A stretch of DNA of 64,000 nucleotides from Fimbriimonadaceae bacterium (GCA_019694835.1 JAIBBE010000083.1:49005-113004); one strand, 5' to 3'; shown: positions 32,826-41,776, numbered from the stretch's first letter. The notes: generated from the letters alone by a model not told the origin. Program-made: numbers and translations.

Positions 32826-34292
32826 CTATGCCAAACCCAAGATCGGCAGCAGCAGCCTTAGCGCCCCGAACACGACGAAGAAACCGATGATGTCGATAAT
32901 GACTCCGGCTTTGATCATCTGCCCCTGCGGGACCAGCCCCGACGAGAAGACGATCGCATTGGTGGGGGTGCTGATCGGCATCGCGAACCCCAGGCTTGCC
33001 CCCAATGCAACGCCCAATGCTGGGGCCACCGGCGAGACGTGGGCACTCTCAGCGAGGCCGATGGCCACCGGAAGCACGGCCGTCGCGGTCGCGGTGTTGC
33101 TGGCGAACTCACCCACCACGATGGCCAGCGCCAAACCGAGCGCGGTAATTGACCAGAGAGTCTTCGCCCCGGTGGCGTCGGCAAGCTCCTGACCGAGGCG
33201 TTGGGCCAAGCCACTGTCGAAGAGCGCCGTGCCCAGGGACAGGCCGCCCGCGAGGAGGAGAATGACGCCCCAGTCGATCTGGACGGCATCTCGCCACGTG
33301 ATTGCGTGCCCTCCTTCCGCACCCTTGGCCGGAATCGCGAAGAGGAGCACCGAGGCCAGAACGCCCGCGACGTTGGCCGACAAGCGCTGGTCCAACCAGG
33401 TCGAGAGATCGGGCATCGCAGTGCGCAGCATGGGGCCGACGATTGGTGGCACAACCCACAAGAAGATCGCCACCGCCAGAGCCCAGATCGTCACTTTCTC
33501 CGCCGCGGACATCGGCCCCAGCGCGGCCGCTTCCGCCTCGCAGCGCTCGCGGGCCTCGGCTGTGTTGGGCTGTTCCTTGCCGAACAGCAGTTGAAGCACA
33601 CCGTACACCACCGCCAGCATCAGCAGCGTGATCGGGATGCCGAAGCCCATCCAAGTCAGGAAGTTGATGTCGATCTTCGCCGCTTGCTCGATCTGCTCGA
33701 CCGCGATGAGGTCGGGCGGCGTGCCGACGGGCGTTCCCACACAAACGCTGGCGCTGAACGTCAGAGCGAGCAACATTCCGACCGCGTATCCGTGCTTGGG
33801 ATGGTCAACCCCGAGTGCTTTGAGAATGCTCATCGCGATGGGGAACATCGTCGCAACGGTGGCGGTGTTGGACAGAAACAGCGAGGCCGCAGCGGTGAGC
33901 AGTGAAACAGCCAAAAGCAGCCGACCCGGGCTCTTGGTCGGGCCAGGACGGCGCAGCATCGACAGAGCGATGCGTTTGCTGAGGCCGGTGACCTCCATCG
34001 CTTTGGCGATGATCAAGCTGCCGATGAAGAGGGCAATGATGGGGTCTCCCAACCCCGCAAAGGCCCGCGCCTCGCCAATTCCACCGAACAAAGCGAGGAG
34101 CACCATGCCTCCCAGCGCGGTCACACCAACCGGAAAAGCCTCCGTCGCCCATAGAATGATCGTCACGGCAAAGACGGTGCCTACCGCCCGCTGTTCGGCG
34201 GGAAACGACGCGAGCAGGAGCCACACGACAACAGCGACCCCTATGGCAGTCAAGGGCTTCCAGATACGGAATGAGTGGCGGTGAGTGAGCAA
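32826..34292 (-). CDS. DASS family (SLC13-like) dicarboxylate/anion transporter
   Basis: An inner-membrane protein of 488 aa with about 12 hydrophobic segments. The two inverted-repeat SNT signatures of the divalent anion:Na+ symporter family are present: LFLSNTATVATMFPIAM and EFASNTATATAVLPVAI. VCVGTPVGTPPDLIAV and MPISTPTNAIVFSSG are the matching anion-binding hairpin regions. Likely substrates are succinate, malate or other dicarboxylates with Na+; sulfate-type members also exist. It is followed after 34 bases of non-coding sequence by the ApgM-like gene on the same strand upstream. Confidence 0.93.
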   Translation of the reverse strand: MLTHRHSFRIWKPLTAIGVAVVVWLLLASFPAEQRAVGTVFAVTIILWATEAFPVGVTALGGMVLLALFGGIGEARAFAGLGDPIIALFIGSLIIAKAMEVTGLSKRIALSMLRRPGPTKSPGRLLLAVSLLTAAASLFLSNTATVATMFPIAMSILKALGVDHPKHGYAVGMLLALTFSASVCVGTPVGTPPDLIAVEQIEQAAKIDINFLTWMGFGIPITLLMLAVVYGVLQLLFGKEQPNTAEARERCEAEAAALGPMSAAEKVTIWALAVAIFLWVVPPIVGPMLRTAMPDLSTWLDQRLSANVAGVLASVLLFAIPAKGAEGGHAITWRDAVQIDWGVILLLAGGLSLGTALFDSGLAQRLGQELADATGAKTLWSITALGLALAIVVGEFASNTATATAVLPVAIGLAESAHVSPVAPALGVALGASLGFAMPISTPTNAIVFSSGLVPQGQMIKAGVIIDIIGFFVVFGALRLLLPILGLA

Positions 34293-34326
34293 CGCCGTAT
34301 CTTATCGCGACGAACCGGTTTTTGTC

Positions 34327-35469
34327 TCAGGAAGCGGCAGGCGAAGACATGGCTTGCTCGACCACCTTCCAGAGCGTGGCGCCCAAACTCTGACCTTCCA
34401 ATGCCCGCTCGTCGAACGGCAGGACGCTCTTGTGCGCGATTTCCGAACGATAGAGCATGGCCAATCCCTCGGCCGAATCGGGAAGCGATGTTCCCGGTTT
34501 GGGGGCGAAGCCGGGAGCACCCACGAGGAGCGCCGTGCGCTTCTGCGTCGCATCGTCGAGCAGAGGCTGGAGCACCTCGTCCTCAAGGCGTCGCATCACC
34601 CATTGCGCTTCCTCGATTCGCCCGGCTCCACGGAGCCGACCGGGGCCGTCGAGCACGGTGAGGGTCAGTGGGTACTTCCGCGCGTGGTCGAGAATGTCTT
34701 GGAAGGGGAGGTTGACCCCGTTCCCAAGCGCGTCCGGATCGCTGTGGACGTAGCCGACCAACCGGCACAGACCCTGAATCCGCCGCGAGCCGCTCATCAC
34801 CCACGCCGGTTCGCCGCGCTGAAGAGCCAAGTTGGGAAGCGACTGCACGAGTCCTTGTCCCCACGGCCAAAGCAGGTTTAGCGGTGGCAGCCCCTCGTCG
34901 GCGCGGCGGCGATTGAATTCGAGAGAAGTCAGCAGGTTCATCGAATCATCGATGAACCGCCTCAATTGCGCCTCGTATTCGCCCTCCGGAAGCGCTTCCT
35001 TGATCTCAGTCACCTCGGCAGGAGGGGTCGTGACGAGCTCCAGATTGCCGTCGAGCCAGACCAAGCCGTGTTCAAGCCCGGTGCCTTTGACCCAGCGCAG
35101 GTCTGATGTTTCGAGCCGTTTCGCCGCGTCGGCGATCTGGTCAACCTCTCCCGGAAGGGTACGCAGGCGGGTCGGGGAGACCGTGAGGCCGTCTTCGGTG
35201 GACAGGACTTGTACGGCCAAGCAAACGCTGCCGCCGGGCGGCGAGGTGCCGAACGCCGACACCATCAGCGGCCCCGGCGCCACTGCGATCTCACGCGGGT
35301 CGAGGCCGAGGAATGCCGCCTCCGGGTTGGGTGATCGCGGAATGGGGGAAAGCCGAAGGATCTCGCTCTGCTCCGCGATGCGCCCGATCAGCCCGTTGAC
35401 GCCCTCCAGCGCCGAGGGGCCGTCCGGGTGTCCGAGAAGCTTGGGGAGAATGATGATGGTCCGACGCAC
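34327..35469 (-). CDS. ApgM-like phosphoglycerate mutase homologue, probably inactive
   Basis: The core resembles the archaeal-type cofactor-independent phosphoglycerate mutase (ApgM): AFLGLDPREIAVAPGPLMVSA, LNLLWPWGQG preceded by FNRRRADEGLPP, and VMSGSRRIQGLCRLVG. The metal-binding residues expected of the alkaline phosphatase fold are absent. The N-terminal GDGxAD is replaced by ILPKLLG. The HVEAPDExGH region is replaced by TVLDGPGRLRGAG, and the DHxTP/HT region by LLVGAPGFAPKPGT. It looks like a pseudoenzyme that kept the fold, possibly as a binding or regulatory protein. This reading rests on remembered family motifs. Confidence 0.75.
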   Translation of the reverse strand: MRRTIIILPKLLGHPDGPSALEGVNGLIGRIAEQSEILRLSPIPRSPNPEAAFLGLDPREIAVAPGPLMVSAFGTSPPGGSVCLAVQVLSTEDGLTVSPTRLRTLPGEVDQIADAAKRLETSDLRWVKGTGLEHGLVWLDGNLELVTTPPAEVTEIKEALPEGEYEAQLRRFIDDSMNLLTSLEFNRRRADEGLPPLNLLWPWGQGLVQSLPNLALQRGEPAWVMSGSRRIQGLCRLVGYVHSDPDALGNGVNLPFQDILDHARKYPLTLTVLDGPGRLRGAGRIEEAQWVMRRLEDEVLQPLLDDATQKRTALLVGAPGFAPKPGTSLPDSAEGLAMLYRSEIAHKSVLPFDERALEGQSLGATLWKVVEQAMSSPAAS

Positions 35470-35521
35470 GGCATATTGTGAAGCGCCGGGCGGGTGCCGA
35501 GACTAGCGAAGGGTAGGCCGC

Positions 35522-35878
35522 GAATGACCTGCGGCTGGCCGCCGACGACCTGCGGCTGGCAGTGAGCGACTTGCGGCTGGCAGTGAGCGACCTGCGGCTG
35601 GCAGTGAGCGACCTGCGGCTGGCCGCGAATGACCTGCGGCTGGCAGTGAATGACTTGCGGCTGGCAGTGAGCGACTTGCGGCTGGCAGTGAGCGACTTGC
35701 GGCTGGCAGTGAGCGACTTGCGGCTGGCCGTGAATGACCTGCGGCTGGCCGTCAATGACCTGCGGCTGGCAGTGAATGATCTGCGGCTGGCCGTCAATGA
35801 CCTGCGGCTGGCAGTGAATGATCTGCGGCTGGCAGTGAATGACTTGCGGCTGGCAGTGAATGACCTGCGGCCAGGCTG
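35522..35878. repeat. 21-bp minisatellite upstream of alaS (about 17 copies)
   Basis: Units of the form GAYYTGCGGCTGGCMGTSAR repeat every 21 bases from 35522 to 35878, the last being degenerate. Because 21 is a multiple of three, long frames stay open on both strands: DLRLAV(N/S) heptads on the plus strand, QPQVIHC heptads on the minus strand. The plus-strand frame from a GTG at 35562 ends in an ATGA overlap with the alaS start. It fills the 457-base gap between the ApgM-like gene and alaS. Confidence 0.95.
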
Positions 35879-35926
35879 TGCCCCGCACCCGCTCCCCGCC
35901 CTTGCCTGGTACCCTCATGGCTTCCC

Positions 35927-38900
35927 ATGACTGTCCGTGAACTGCGCCAGAAATACATCGAGTTCTTCAAGTCGAAGGGCCACAGCTTCTTTCCGTCCGG
36001 ATCGCTGATCCCGTATGACGTGACCGGCAAGCTGGATGAGAGCCTGCTCTTCAATGGAGCCGGCATGGTGCAGTTCAAGCCGTTCTTTCGGGGCATCGCC
36101 CAGCCGCCCAACAAACGCCTGACCAACGCCCAGAAGTGCGTCCGAACGGGAGACATCGAGTCGGTCGGCGACCTGTCGCACCTCACCTTCTTCGAGATGC
36201 TCGGCAACTTCTCGTTCGGCGACTACTTTAAGAAGGAAGCCGTTGCGTTCTCTTGGGAGTTCCTGACCTCACCCGACTGGCTCGGCCTCAATCCGAAGCG
36301 GCTGTCGTTCACCGTCTTCGAGGAAGACGACGTGGCGTTCGAAGCGTGGTCGGAGCACCTGCGCGCAGCGGGGATCGACCCCGACACCCGCATCTTCCGG
36401 CTCGGCGAGGAGACCAACTACTGGCCCGCCGGAGCGTTCTCGAACGGCCCTCCCGGTCCCTGCGGACCGAACTCCGAGATGTTCTACTGGACCGCCGACG
36501 AGCCGCCACCCACCGGACCCTATTCCAGCGAGGACTACCTCCGCGATGAGGAAGACCGGAAGTGGCTGGAGATTTGGAACGACGTGTTCATTCAGTACGA
36601 CTGGCAAGGCACCCTCCGCGATCCGGAGAGGCCAGGTTTGGGCTACGAGAAGACCGGTCTGCCGAGCCTGCCCTTCCAGAGCGTGGACACCGGCATGGGC
36701 CTCGAGCGCACGGCGGCGGTCCTCGGTGGCTACAAGAGCGTGTACGACACCGACGCCTTCACCCCGATCATCAAGGTGATCGAAGGGCTTGGTGACGGTC
36801 TGTCCTATGGCCAAGACCCCACCAAAGACGAAGCCATCCGCATCATCAGCGACCACATCCGCACCGCCGTCTTCTGCATCGCCGACGGCATCCTGCCCAG
36901 CAACAACGGCCGCGGCTACGTCCTTCGCCGCCTGATCCGGCGAGCAGTCCTCAAGGGCCAGCGCGTCCTCGGGTTCGACAAGCCGTTCTTCCACCTGGTG
37001 TACGAAGGCGTCGTCCAAGCGCTGGGCGATCACTACACCGAGCTTTCTGAGCGGCGCGACGTGATCTTGGAGACCCTCCGCAACGAGGAAGCGATGTTCC
37101 GACGCACCGTTTCGGCTGGGGTCGAGCAACTGACGGAAATCCTCCTCAAGAGGGCACGAAATGTCAAGCAAAACTTCGTGCATAACTACTTCAGGTGGCT
37201 CCACGCCACGCCGGGATTGGTCTTGCCTTCAGATCAAAGGCTGAGTGAACTCTGGGACCAATTGGTGGCGGATGTTCACGCCAAGCGATTCAATACTGAC
37301 AAAACGGCAGACCTTGTAGAGCAGTATTTTCCTGGCATTCCTGGGGTTCGCAATCTCGAGGAAGCAATCACTAGGTATGAAGCACAAATCGGGGTAACTC
37401 CACCGAAAGGTCATGTTACTGATTTGAGCCTAAGGCTCTCGGGTGCAGAGGCATTCATGCTATACGACACCTTCGGCTTCCCCTTAGAGTTGACGCAGGA
37501 GATTTGCGCAGAAGACGGCATCACCATTGACTTGGATGGCTACCTTGAAGCTCTGAAGGAGGCTCAAGAGCGCTCGCGCGGAGCGAGTGGCATGGACACC
37601 GTCTACGGCCAAGAAGAGGAGCAGATCATCCTCTCCGTCTCCAGCCGCGCCAAGCCCCAGTCCGAATTCGTCGGATACTTCCAGACCTCTGCGCGCACCG
37701 AGATCGGCCAGATCAGCCCGATTATGAGCCCGGAAGGACTCACCACCGGCGAGTTCCAGTTCTGCATGAACGAGACGCCGTTCTATGCCCAGTCAGGTGG
37801 CCAAGTCGGCGACACCGGGCGCGTTTCGTGTGACGCCTTCGAGTTCAAAGTGACCAACACCTGGAAGGAAATGGGCCTGATTTGGCACGACGCCGAACTC
37901 GTCCGCCTCGACGAGAAGATACGCGGACAACTTTTCGGTCCGCAAGGCGATTTCAACCCCGACCCAACCCTTGACAGCCGCCTCTTGCGGGGCCTTCGCG
38001 AGGAGGAGATCGTGCCGATTCTGGAATCGGGACTGTTCTTCCAGGCGGTCGATGCCATCGTGGACGACAAAAGACGCCGCGACATCACCCGAAACCACAC
38101 GGCGACCCACCTGCTGCACGCCGCGCTGCGCTCGGTGCTCGGTCGCCATGTGACCCAAGCCGGCTCCCTGGTCTCGCCCGAGCACTTGCGCTTCGACTTC
38201 ACTCACGGCAAGGCAATGTCGCCGGAGGAACTAGCCGAAGTCGAGCGGATCGTCAACGAGCGGTCGCTCATGAACAACGAAGTCTCGATCTACGCCGACG
38301 TCCCCCTCGACGAAGCGCGGCGACGTGGTGCGATGGCGCTTTTCGGCGAGAAGTACGGCGACAGCGTGCGCATGGTGCAGGTCGACGACTTTAGCCTCGA
38401 ACTTTGCGGCGGCTGCCACGTGCGCTCGACCGGCGAGATCGGGCTCTTCAAAATTCTCCACGAAAGCTCGGCCGCGAGCGGAGTGCGCCGTATCGAAGCG
38501 ATTACCGGTCACGGGGCTTACCAGTGGGTGTCTGAGCAAGAGCGGCGCGTTCGCCAAGCCGCGACCCTCCTGAAAGCCAACCCCGGCGACCTCGTCCCCG
38601 CTATCGAACGCACGCTCGAGCACGCCAAGGACCTCAATCGTCGCCTCGAAAAAGCCCGCACCCAGACCGCTGGTTCAGGCGCAACTAAAACAGTCGATGT
38701 AGGCGGCGTCGAACTGGCGGTCGAGAAGATGACCGATGGCGATACGAAGGAGGCCACCCTCGTCGCCGACCGCCTCGCCGACGGCAAACCCTCCCGGGTG
38801 GTTCTCGTTGGGTTGTCCTCAGATGGGAAACTGACCTTCGTGGCCAAGGTTGGACCCGACGCCTTGGCAAAAGGGGCACATGCCGGCAATCTGGTGCGCG

Positions 38901-39031
38901 AAGTTGCGAAGATTGCCGGCGGTGGAGGGGGAGGCCGACCGGACTTCGCGACCGCCGGCGGCCGCGATCCGTCGCAATTCGAGGCCGCACTCGAGGCCGC
39001 CGAGTCGCTTGTTGCCGCGCAATTGAGTTGA
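35927..39031 (+). CDS. alaS: Alanyl-tRNA synthetase with an extra inserted domain
   Basis: The class II core (ELRQKYIEFFKSKGHSFFPS, DTGMGLERTAAVL), the editing domain (HTATHLLHAAL near 724, CGGCH near 826) and C-Ala (GGGGGGRPDFATAGG) are all present. The length of 1034 aa is about 150 more than usual. Residues about 406-503 are an insertion between EQLTEIL and LSGAEAFMLYDTFGFP, where the family normally has about 10 residues. Its DNA is AT-richer than the flanks (29 of 60 G+C against 41 of 60 in lines counted). A smaller extra segment (GPQGDFNPDPTLDSRLLRGL) precedes the editing His motif. The frame is intact. A 21-bp minisatellite lies directly upstream. Confidence 0.95.
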   Translation: MTVRELRQKYIEFFKSKGHSFFPSGSLIPYDVTGKLDESLLFNGAGMVQFKPFFRGIAQPPNKRLTNAQKCVRTGDIESVGDLSHLTFFEMLGNFSFGDYFKKEAVAFSWEFLTSPDWLGLNPKRLSFTVFEEDDVAFEAWSEHLRAAGIDPDTRIFRLGEETNYWPAGAFSNGPPGPCGPNSEMFYWTADEPPPTGPYSSEDYLRDEEDRKWLEIWNDVFIQYDWQGTLRDPERPGLGYEKTGLPSLPFQSVDTGMGLERTAAVLGGYKSVYDTDAFTPIIKVIEGLGDGLSYGQDPTKDEAIRIISDHIRTAVFCIADGILPSNNGRGYVLRRLIRRAVLKGQRVLGFDKPFFHLVYEGVVQALGDHYTELSERRDVILETLRNEEAMFRRTVSAGVEQLTEILLKRARNVKQNFVHNYFRWLHATPGLVLPSDQRLSELWDQLVADVHAKRFNTDKTADLVEQYFPGIPGVRNLEEAITRYEAQIGVTPPKGHVTDLSLRLSGAEAFMLYDTFGFPLELTQEICAEDGITIDLDGYLEALKEAQERSRGASGMDTVYGQEEEQIILSVSSRAKPQSEFVGYFQTSARTEIGQISPIMSPEGLTTGEFQFCMNETPFYAQSGGQVGDTGRVSCDAFEFKVTNTWKEMGLIWHDAELVRLDEKIRGQLFGPQGDFNPDPTLDSRLLRGLREEEIVPILESGLFFQAVDAIVDDKRRRDITRNHTATHLLHAALRSVLGRHVTQAGSLVSPEHLRFDFTHGKAMSPEELAEVERIVNERSLMNNEVSIYADVPLDEARRRGAMALFGEKYGDSVRMVQVDDFSLELCGGCHVRSTGEIGLFKILHESSAASGVRRIEAITGHGAYQWVSEQERRVRQAATLLKANPGDLVPAIERTLEHAKDLNRRLEKARTQTAGSGATKTVDVGGVELAVEKMTDGDTKEATLVADRLADGKPSRVVLVGLSSDGKLTFVAKVGPDALAKGAHAGNLVREVAKIAGGGGGGRPDFATAGGRDPSQFEAALEAAESLVAAQLS

Positions 39032-39042
39032 TTCCCAGAGTG

Positions 39043-39220
39043 GCGCGGGCATCCTGGGGCTGCGTCATGGTGTTTGGGTGGCCGGGGTGATGAAATTGTG
39101 CACCCCGTCTCGGGCAAGTACGACAAGCTCACGTAACTGGCGTAACCCTGGTGCACAATTCATCACCAGGGCCACCCATTGACAACTTCAATCCATGACG
39201 CAGCCCATCCTGCCCGCGCT
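39043..39220. repeat. Composite palindrome: element F copy 2 inside G arms
   Basis: Element F (39076-39177, 102 bp, GGGTGGCCGGGGTGATGAAA to CATCACCAGGGCCACCC) is bracketed by GCGCGGGCATCCTGGGGC (39043 on) and the near-inverse GCAGCCCATCCTGCCCGCGC ending at 39220. The G half-site also occurs alone at 22937-22954. The rest of the 329-base alaS-nuoL gap shows nothing recognisable. Confidence 0.85.
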
Positions 39221-39360
39221 GGTCGGCATTGCAGAGGAAGCGACAGATTGTCAACCGGGTAGCGGGGCATGATCCCGCCTGCAACCGACCAACTGGGAGG
39301 TCTCCATAGACTCTAGAAGTTGCGCCAGCGCGGGCGGGACGGCCGCGCCACGGGGGGGGA

Positions 39361-41556
39361 TTACTGGCCGCCGCTGGCGCGGGTCATCGCGTACAGGAAC
39401 CAGCCGAGGATGCCGATGCCGCCGGCGAGCATGAGCAGGGCATAGCCGCGCACATAGCCCGTCTGCAGGTAGCGGAGCGCACCGCCGAGGCCCTTGGTCA
39501 AGCCGCCAACAAGGTTGACGATGCCGTCGATCACGATGACATCAATCCCTTTCCACGAGAAGTTGGCGAGCATTCCGCCACCCTTGACGCCCGCTTCGAC
39601 CACGAGGTCGTCGTAGCCGAACTGGTCGGCGGCTTTGCGACGGAACGGGCTCCACTTCGAGAGATCCCAGCCTTCCTTGCCGGGCAGGCCCTTCCAGTAG
39701 ATCACCAAGCCGACGATGATGCCAAGGGCGGCGGCACCGATCGAAAGCGCCAACAAAGGGATGTCGTGGGGATGGGCCTCGACGACGCCCGGTTGAAGCA
39801 GGCTAAGCCGCTGCCCGCCTTGTCCGCGGGTCGGATAGAGCCAATTCAGGAAGCGCTCACCGGTGTTCAACCACCAGCCGCCAACGGCTGAAAGCAAAGC
39901 TAAGGCGACGAGCGGGAGCCACATGCTGACGGGAACCTCGTGCGGTTTGTGCTCGGCATTAAGTTCGTGATGGTGCTCGTGGCCTTCGGCCATCTCCCGC
40001 TGGTGCATTTCTTCATCGGTGAAGAAGAAGTCGTTCGTGTCGGGACCGTGATCGTGTGCATGGTGGGCATGATCGGCGTGGTGTGCGTGGTCGTGGTGAC
40101 CGTGGCCCTCCGCTGCCGGGATCAAGCGCCATCGCTCCTCTTTGCCCCAGAAGGTCAGCCAGGTCATGCGGGTCATGTACATCGCAGTCAGAGCAGCGAC
40201 AAACAGCCCCACCCAGCCCGACCAATACGCGAGCTTGACGCCTTCGAGGGTCGCGAATTCACCGGCCAGCGCCTGGCCGAGGATCGCTTCCTTCGAGTAG
40301 AAACCTGCGAACAGAGGCACGCCCGAAATCGCGACGTAGCCGATCATCATGGTGATGAACGTGATCGGAAGGTACTTGCGCAGGTTGCCATAGTTGCGCA
40401 TGTCCTGGTTGTGCATCATCGCGTGGATGACCGCGCCCGAGCCAAGGAACAAGAGGGCCTTGAAGAATGCGTGGGTCGTGACGTGGAACATGCCCGCCCA
40501 GTACCCACCCGCGCCGCATGCGATGAACATAAAGCCAAGCTGCGACACCGTGGAGTAGGCGAGAACCTTCTTGATGTCGGTCTGCCCGAACGCGATCAAC
40601 GCCGCAAACAGAGCAGTGAAGGCACCAGTCGCCGCGATGATCGCGCTGGCGGCAGGGGAAAGCTCGAAGAGCACGTGGAGCCGGTTCAGCAAAAATACGC
40701 CCGCAGTAACCATGGTAGCGGCGTGGATGAGGGCGGAAACCGGCGTCGGACCCGCCATCGCGTCGGGAAGCCAGAAGTACAGCGGGAATTGGGCCGACTT
40801 GCCGCAGGCGCCGACGAACAGCAGCAAGGCAATCGCGGTCGCGATGCCGGGGTTGTTCTTGAGCACGTCAATGGCGTTCGGCAGGATGACGTCGTAACTC
40901 AGCCAGCGCGGATCGGTCCCGGTTCGCAGAGTGGAACCGGCGAGCACGCAGATGAGCAGAAACATGCCGAGCGTGAGTCCCCAGTCACCGATGCGGTTGA
41001 CGATGAACGCCTTGTTGGCGGCCTTTGCGTTGGCGAGGTCCTTGTACCAGAACCCGATGAGGAGGTAGCTGCACAAGCCCACACCTTCCCAGCCGACGAA
41101 CAGCATCACGAGGTTGTTGCCGAGCACGAGCACGAGCATGAAGGCGATGAACAGGTTCAAATAGCAGAAGAACCGGCTATAGTCCTTCTCCTCGCTCATG
41201 TAGCCGGTGGCGTACAGGTGAATCAGCGCGCCGATGCCGGTGATGATGAGCACCATGGTCATGCTCAGCGGGTCGATGAGGACTTCGCACGGCACACTGA
41301 GGCTCTTGAGGGTGATCCACGGGAACATCGTGAGCACGAAACTTCGCCGCCCGGCTTCTGGGATCGCGAGAAGCTGACTCGTGAGCTGGACGCCCATGCC
41401 AAACGCGGCTGCGATGGGAGCCACCGCGAGCAGGCCGCAAATCCACTTGCCGACCTTGTTGCCGAAGTTGTCAATGATGCTCTTGCCGAGCATGCATTGA
41501 ACCAAGAATCCAGCCAGCGGCAGCCCAATGACCCACCAAATCAAGCCGTAGTTCAC
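39361..41556 (-). CDS. nuoL: NADH-quinone oxidoreductase subunit L
   Basis: NuoL is a distal antiporter-like proton-pumping subunit of complex I. The 731 aa contain the full run of membrane helices, with FVGWEGVGLCSYLLIGFWY, ANKAFIVNRIGDWG, LYFWLPDAMAGPTPVSALIHAATMVTAG and IKKVLAYSTVSQLGFM, including the Glu and Lys residues of the proton path. A His-rich loop (GHGHHDHAHHADHAHHAHD and EGHEHHH, about residues 480-540) is inserted between late helices and could bind metal ions. The start is GTG with GAGGGA upstream. No other nuo gene adjoins it, so this subunit is detached from its usual operon. Confidence 0.95.
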   Translation of the reverse strand: MNYGLIWWVIGLPLAGFLVQCMLGKSIIDNFGNKVGKWICGLLAVAPIAAAFGMGVQLTSQLLAIPEAGRRSFVLTMFPWITLKSLSVPCEVLIDPLSMTMVLIITGIGALIHLYATGYMSEEKDYSRFFCYLNLFIAFMLVLVLGNNLVMLFVGWEGVGLCSYLLIGFWYKDLANAKAANKAFIVNRIGDWGLTLGMFLLICVLAGSTLRTGTDPRWLSYDVILPNAIDVLKNNPGIATAIALLLFVGACGKSAQFPLYFWLPDAMAGPTPVSALIHAATMVTAGVFLLNRLHVLFELSPAASAIIAATGAFTALFAALIAFGQTDIKKVLAYSTVSQLGFMFIACGAGGYWAGMFHVTTHAFFKALLFLGSGAVIHAMMHNQDMRNYGNLRKYLPITFITMMIGYVAISGVPLFAGFYSKEAILGQALAGEFATLEGVKLAYWSGWVGLFVAALTAMYMTRMTWLTFWGKEERWRLIPAAEGHGHHDHAHHADHAHHAHDHGPDTNDFFFTDEEMHQREMAEGHEHHHELNAEHKPHEVPVSMWLPLVALALLSAVGGWWLNTGERFLNWLYPTRGQGGQRLSLLQPGVVEAHPHDIPLLALSIGAAALGIIVGLVIYWKGLPGKEGWDLSKWSPFRRKAADQFGYDDLVVEAGVKGGGMLANFSWKGIDVIVIDGIVNLVGGLTKGLGGALRYLQTGYVRGYALLMLAGGIGILGWFLYAMTRASGGQ

Positions 41557-41599
41557 TCGCGATCCCTCATCTAGCCGGGAAGGTTACCTTCTTGTCGGA

Positions 41600-41625
41600 G
41601 CCTCCATCCGTGGGAGGATGGAGGC
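41600..41625. repeat. Hairpin repeat B, copy 4
   Basis: GCCTCCATCC GTGGGA GGATGGAGGC, identical in stem and loop to copies 1 and 2. It lies 44 bases upstream of the nuoL start codon on the nuoL transcript side. Confidence 0.95.
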
Positions 41626-41648
41626 ATAGGTGCAGCATTTGCGTCCGC

Positions 41649-41752
41649 GGGTGGCCGGGGTGATGAAATTGTGCACCCCGGTTTGACCAAGCACCGACAG
41701 GCTTCCGCGATTGGTAGCGCCGGGGTGCACAATTTCATCACCCCGGCCACCC
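41649..41752. repeat. Palindromic element F, copy 3 (104 bp)
   Basis: GGGTGGCCGGGGTGATGAAA and its near-perfect inverse TTTCATCACCCCGGCCACC end the element, with inner arms TTGTGCACCCCGG / CCGGGGTGCACAA. The centre is CACCGACAGGCTTCCGCGAT. It is the most symmetrical copy and lies between dapB and nuoL. Confidence 0.93.
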
Positions 41753-41776
41753 ACTTTGGAGTCGCGACGTCTTCCG

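Noticed and set aside
35522..35878. CRISPR array
   Set aside because: Units are contiguous with no unique spacers, and no cas gene is present. The same holds for the 141-bp array at 54635.
35562..35930. Plus-strand frame of 122 aa made of DLRLAV heptads
   Set aside because: The 21-bp unit keeps several frames open on both strands, there is no Shine-Dalgarno sequence or unique start, and the peptide has no non-repeat part. Annotated as a repeat.
37141..37440. Intein in alaS
   Set aside because: No Cys/Ser start, no HN-C/S/T end, no DOD endonuclease blocks, and too short. Treated as an inserted domain.
39940..41574. Plus-strand open frame of 544 codons opposite nuoL
   Set aside because: Highly charged peptide with no domain, entirely antisense to nuoL.
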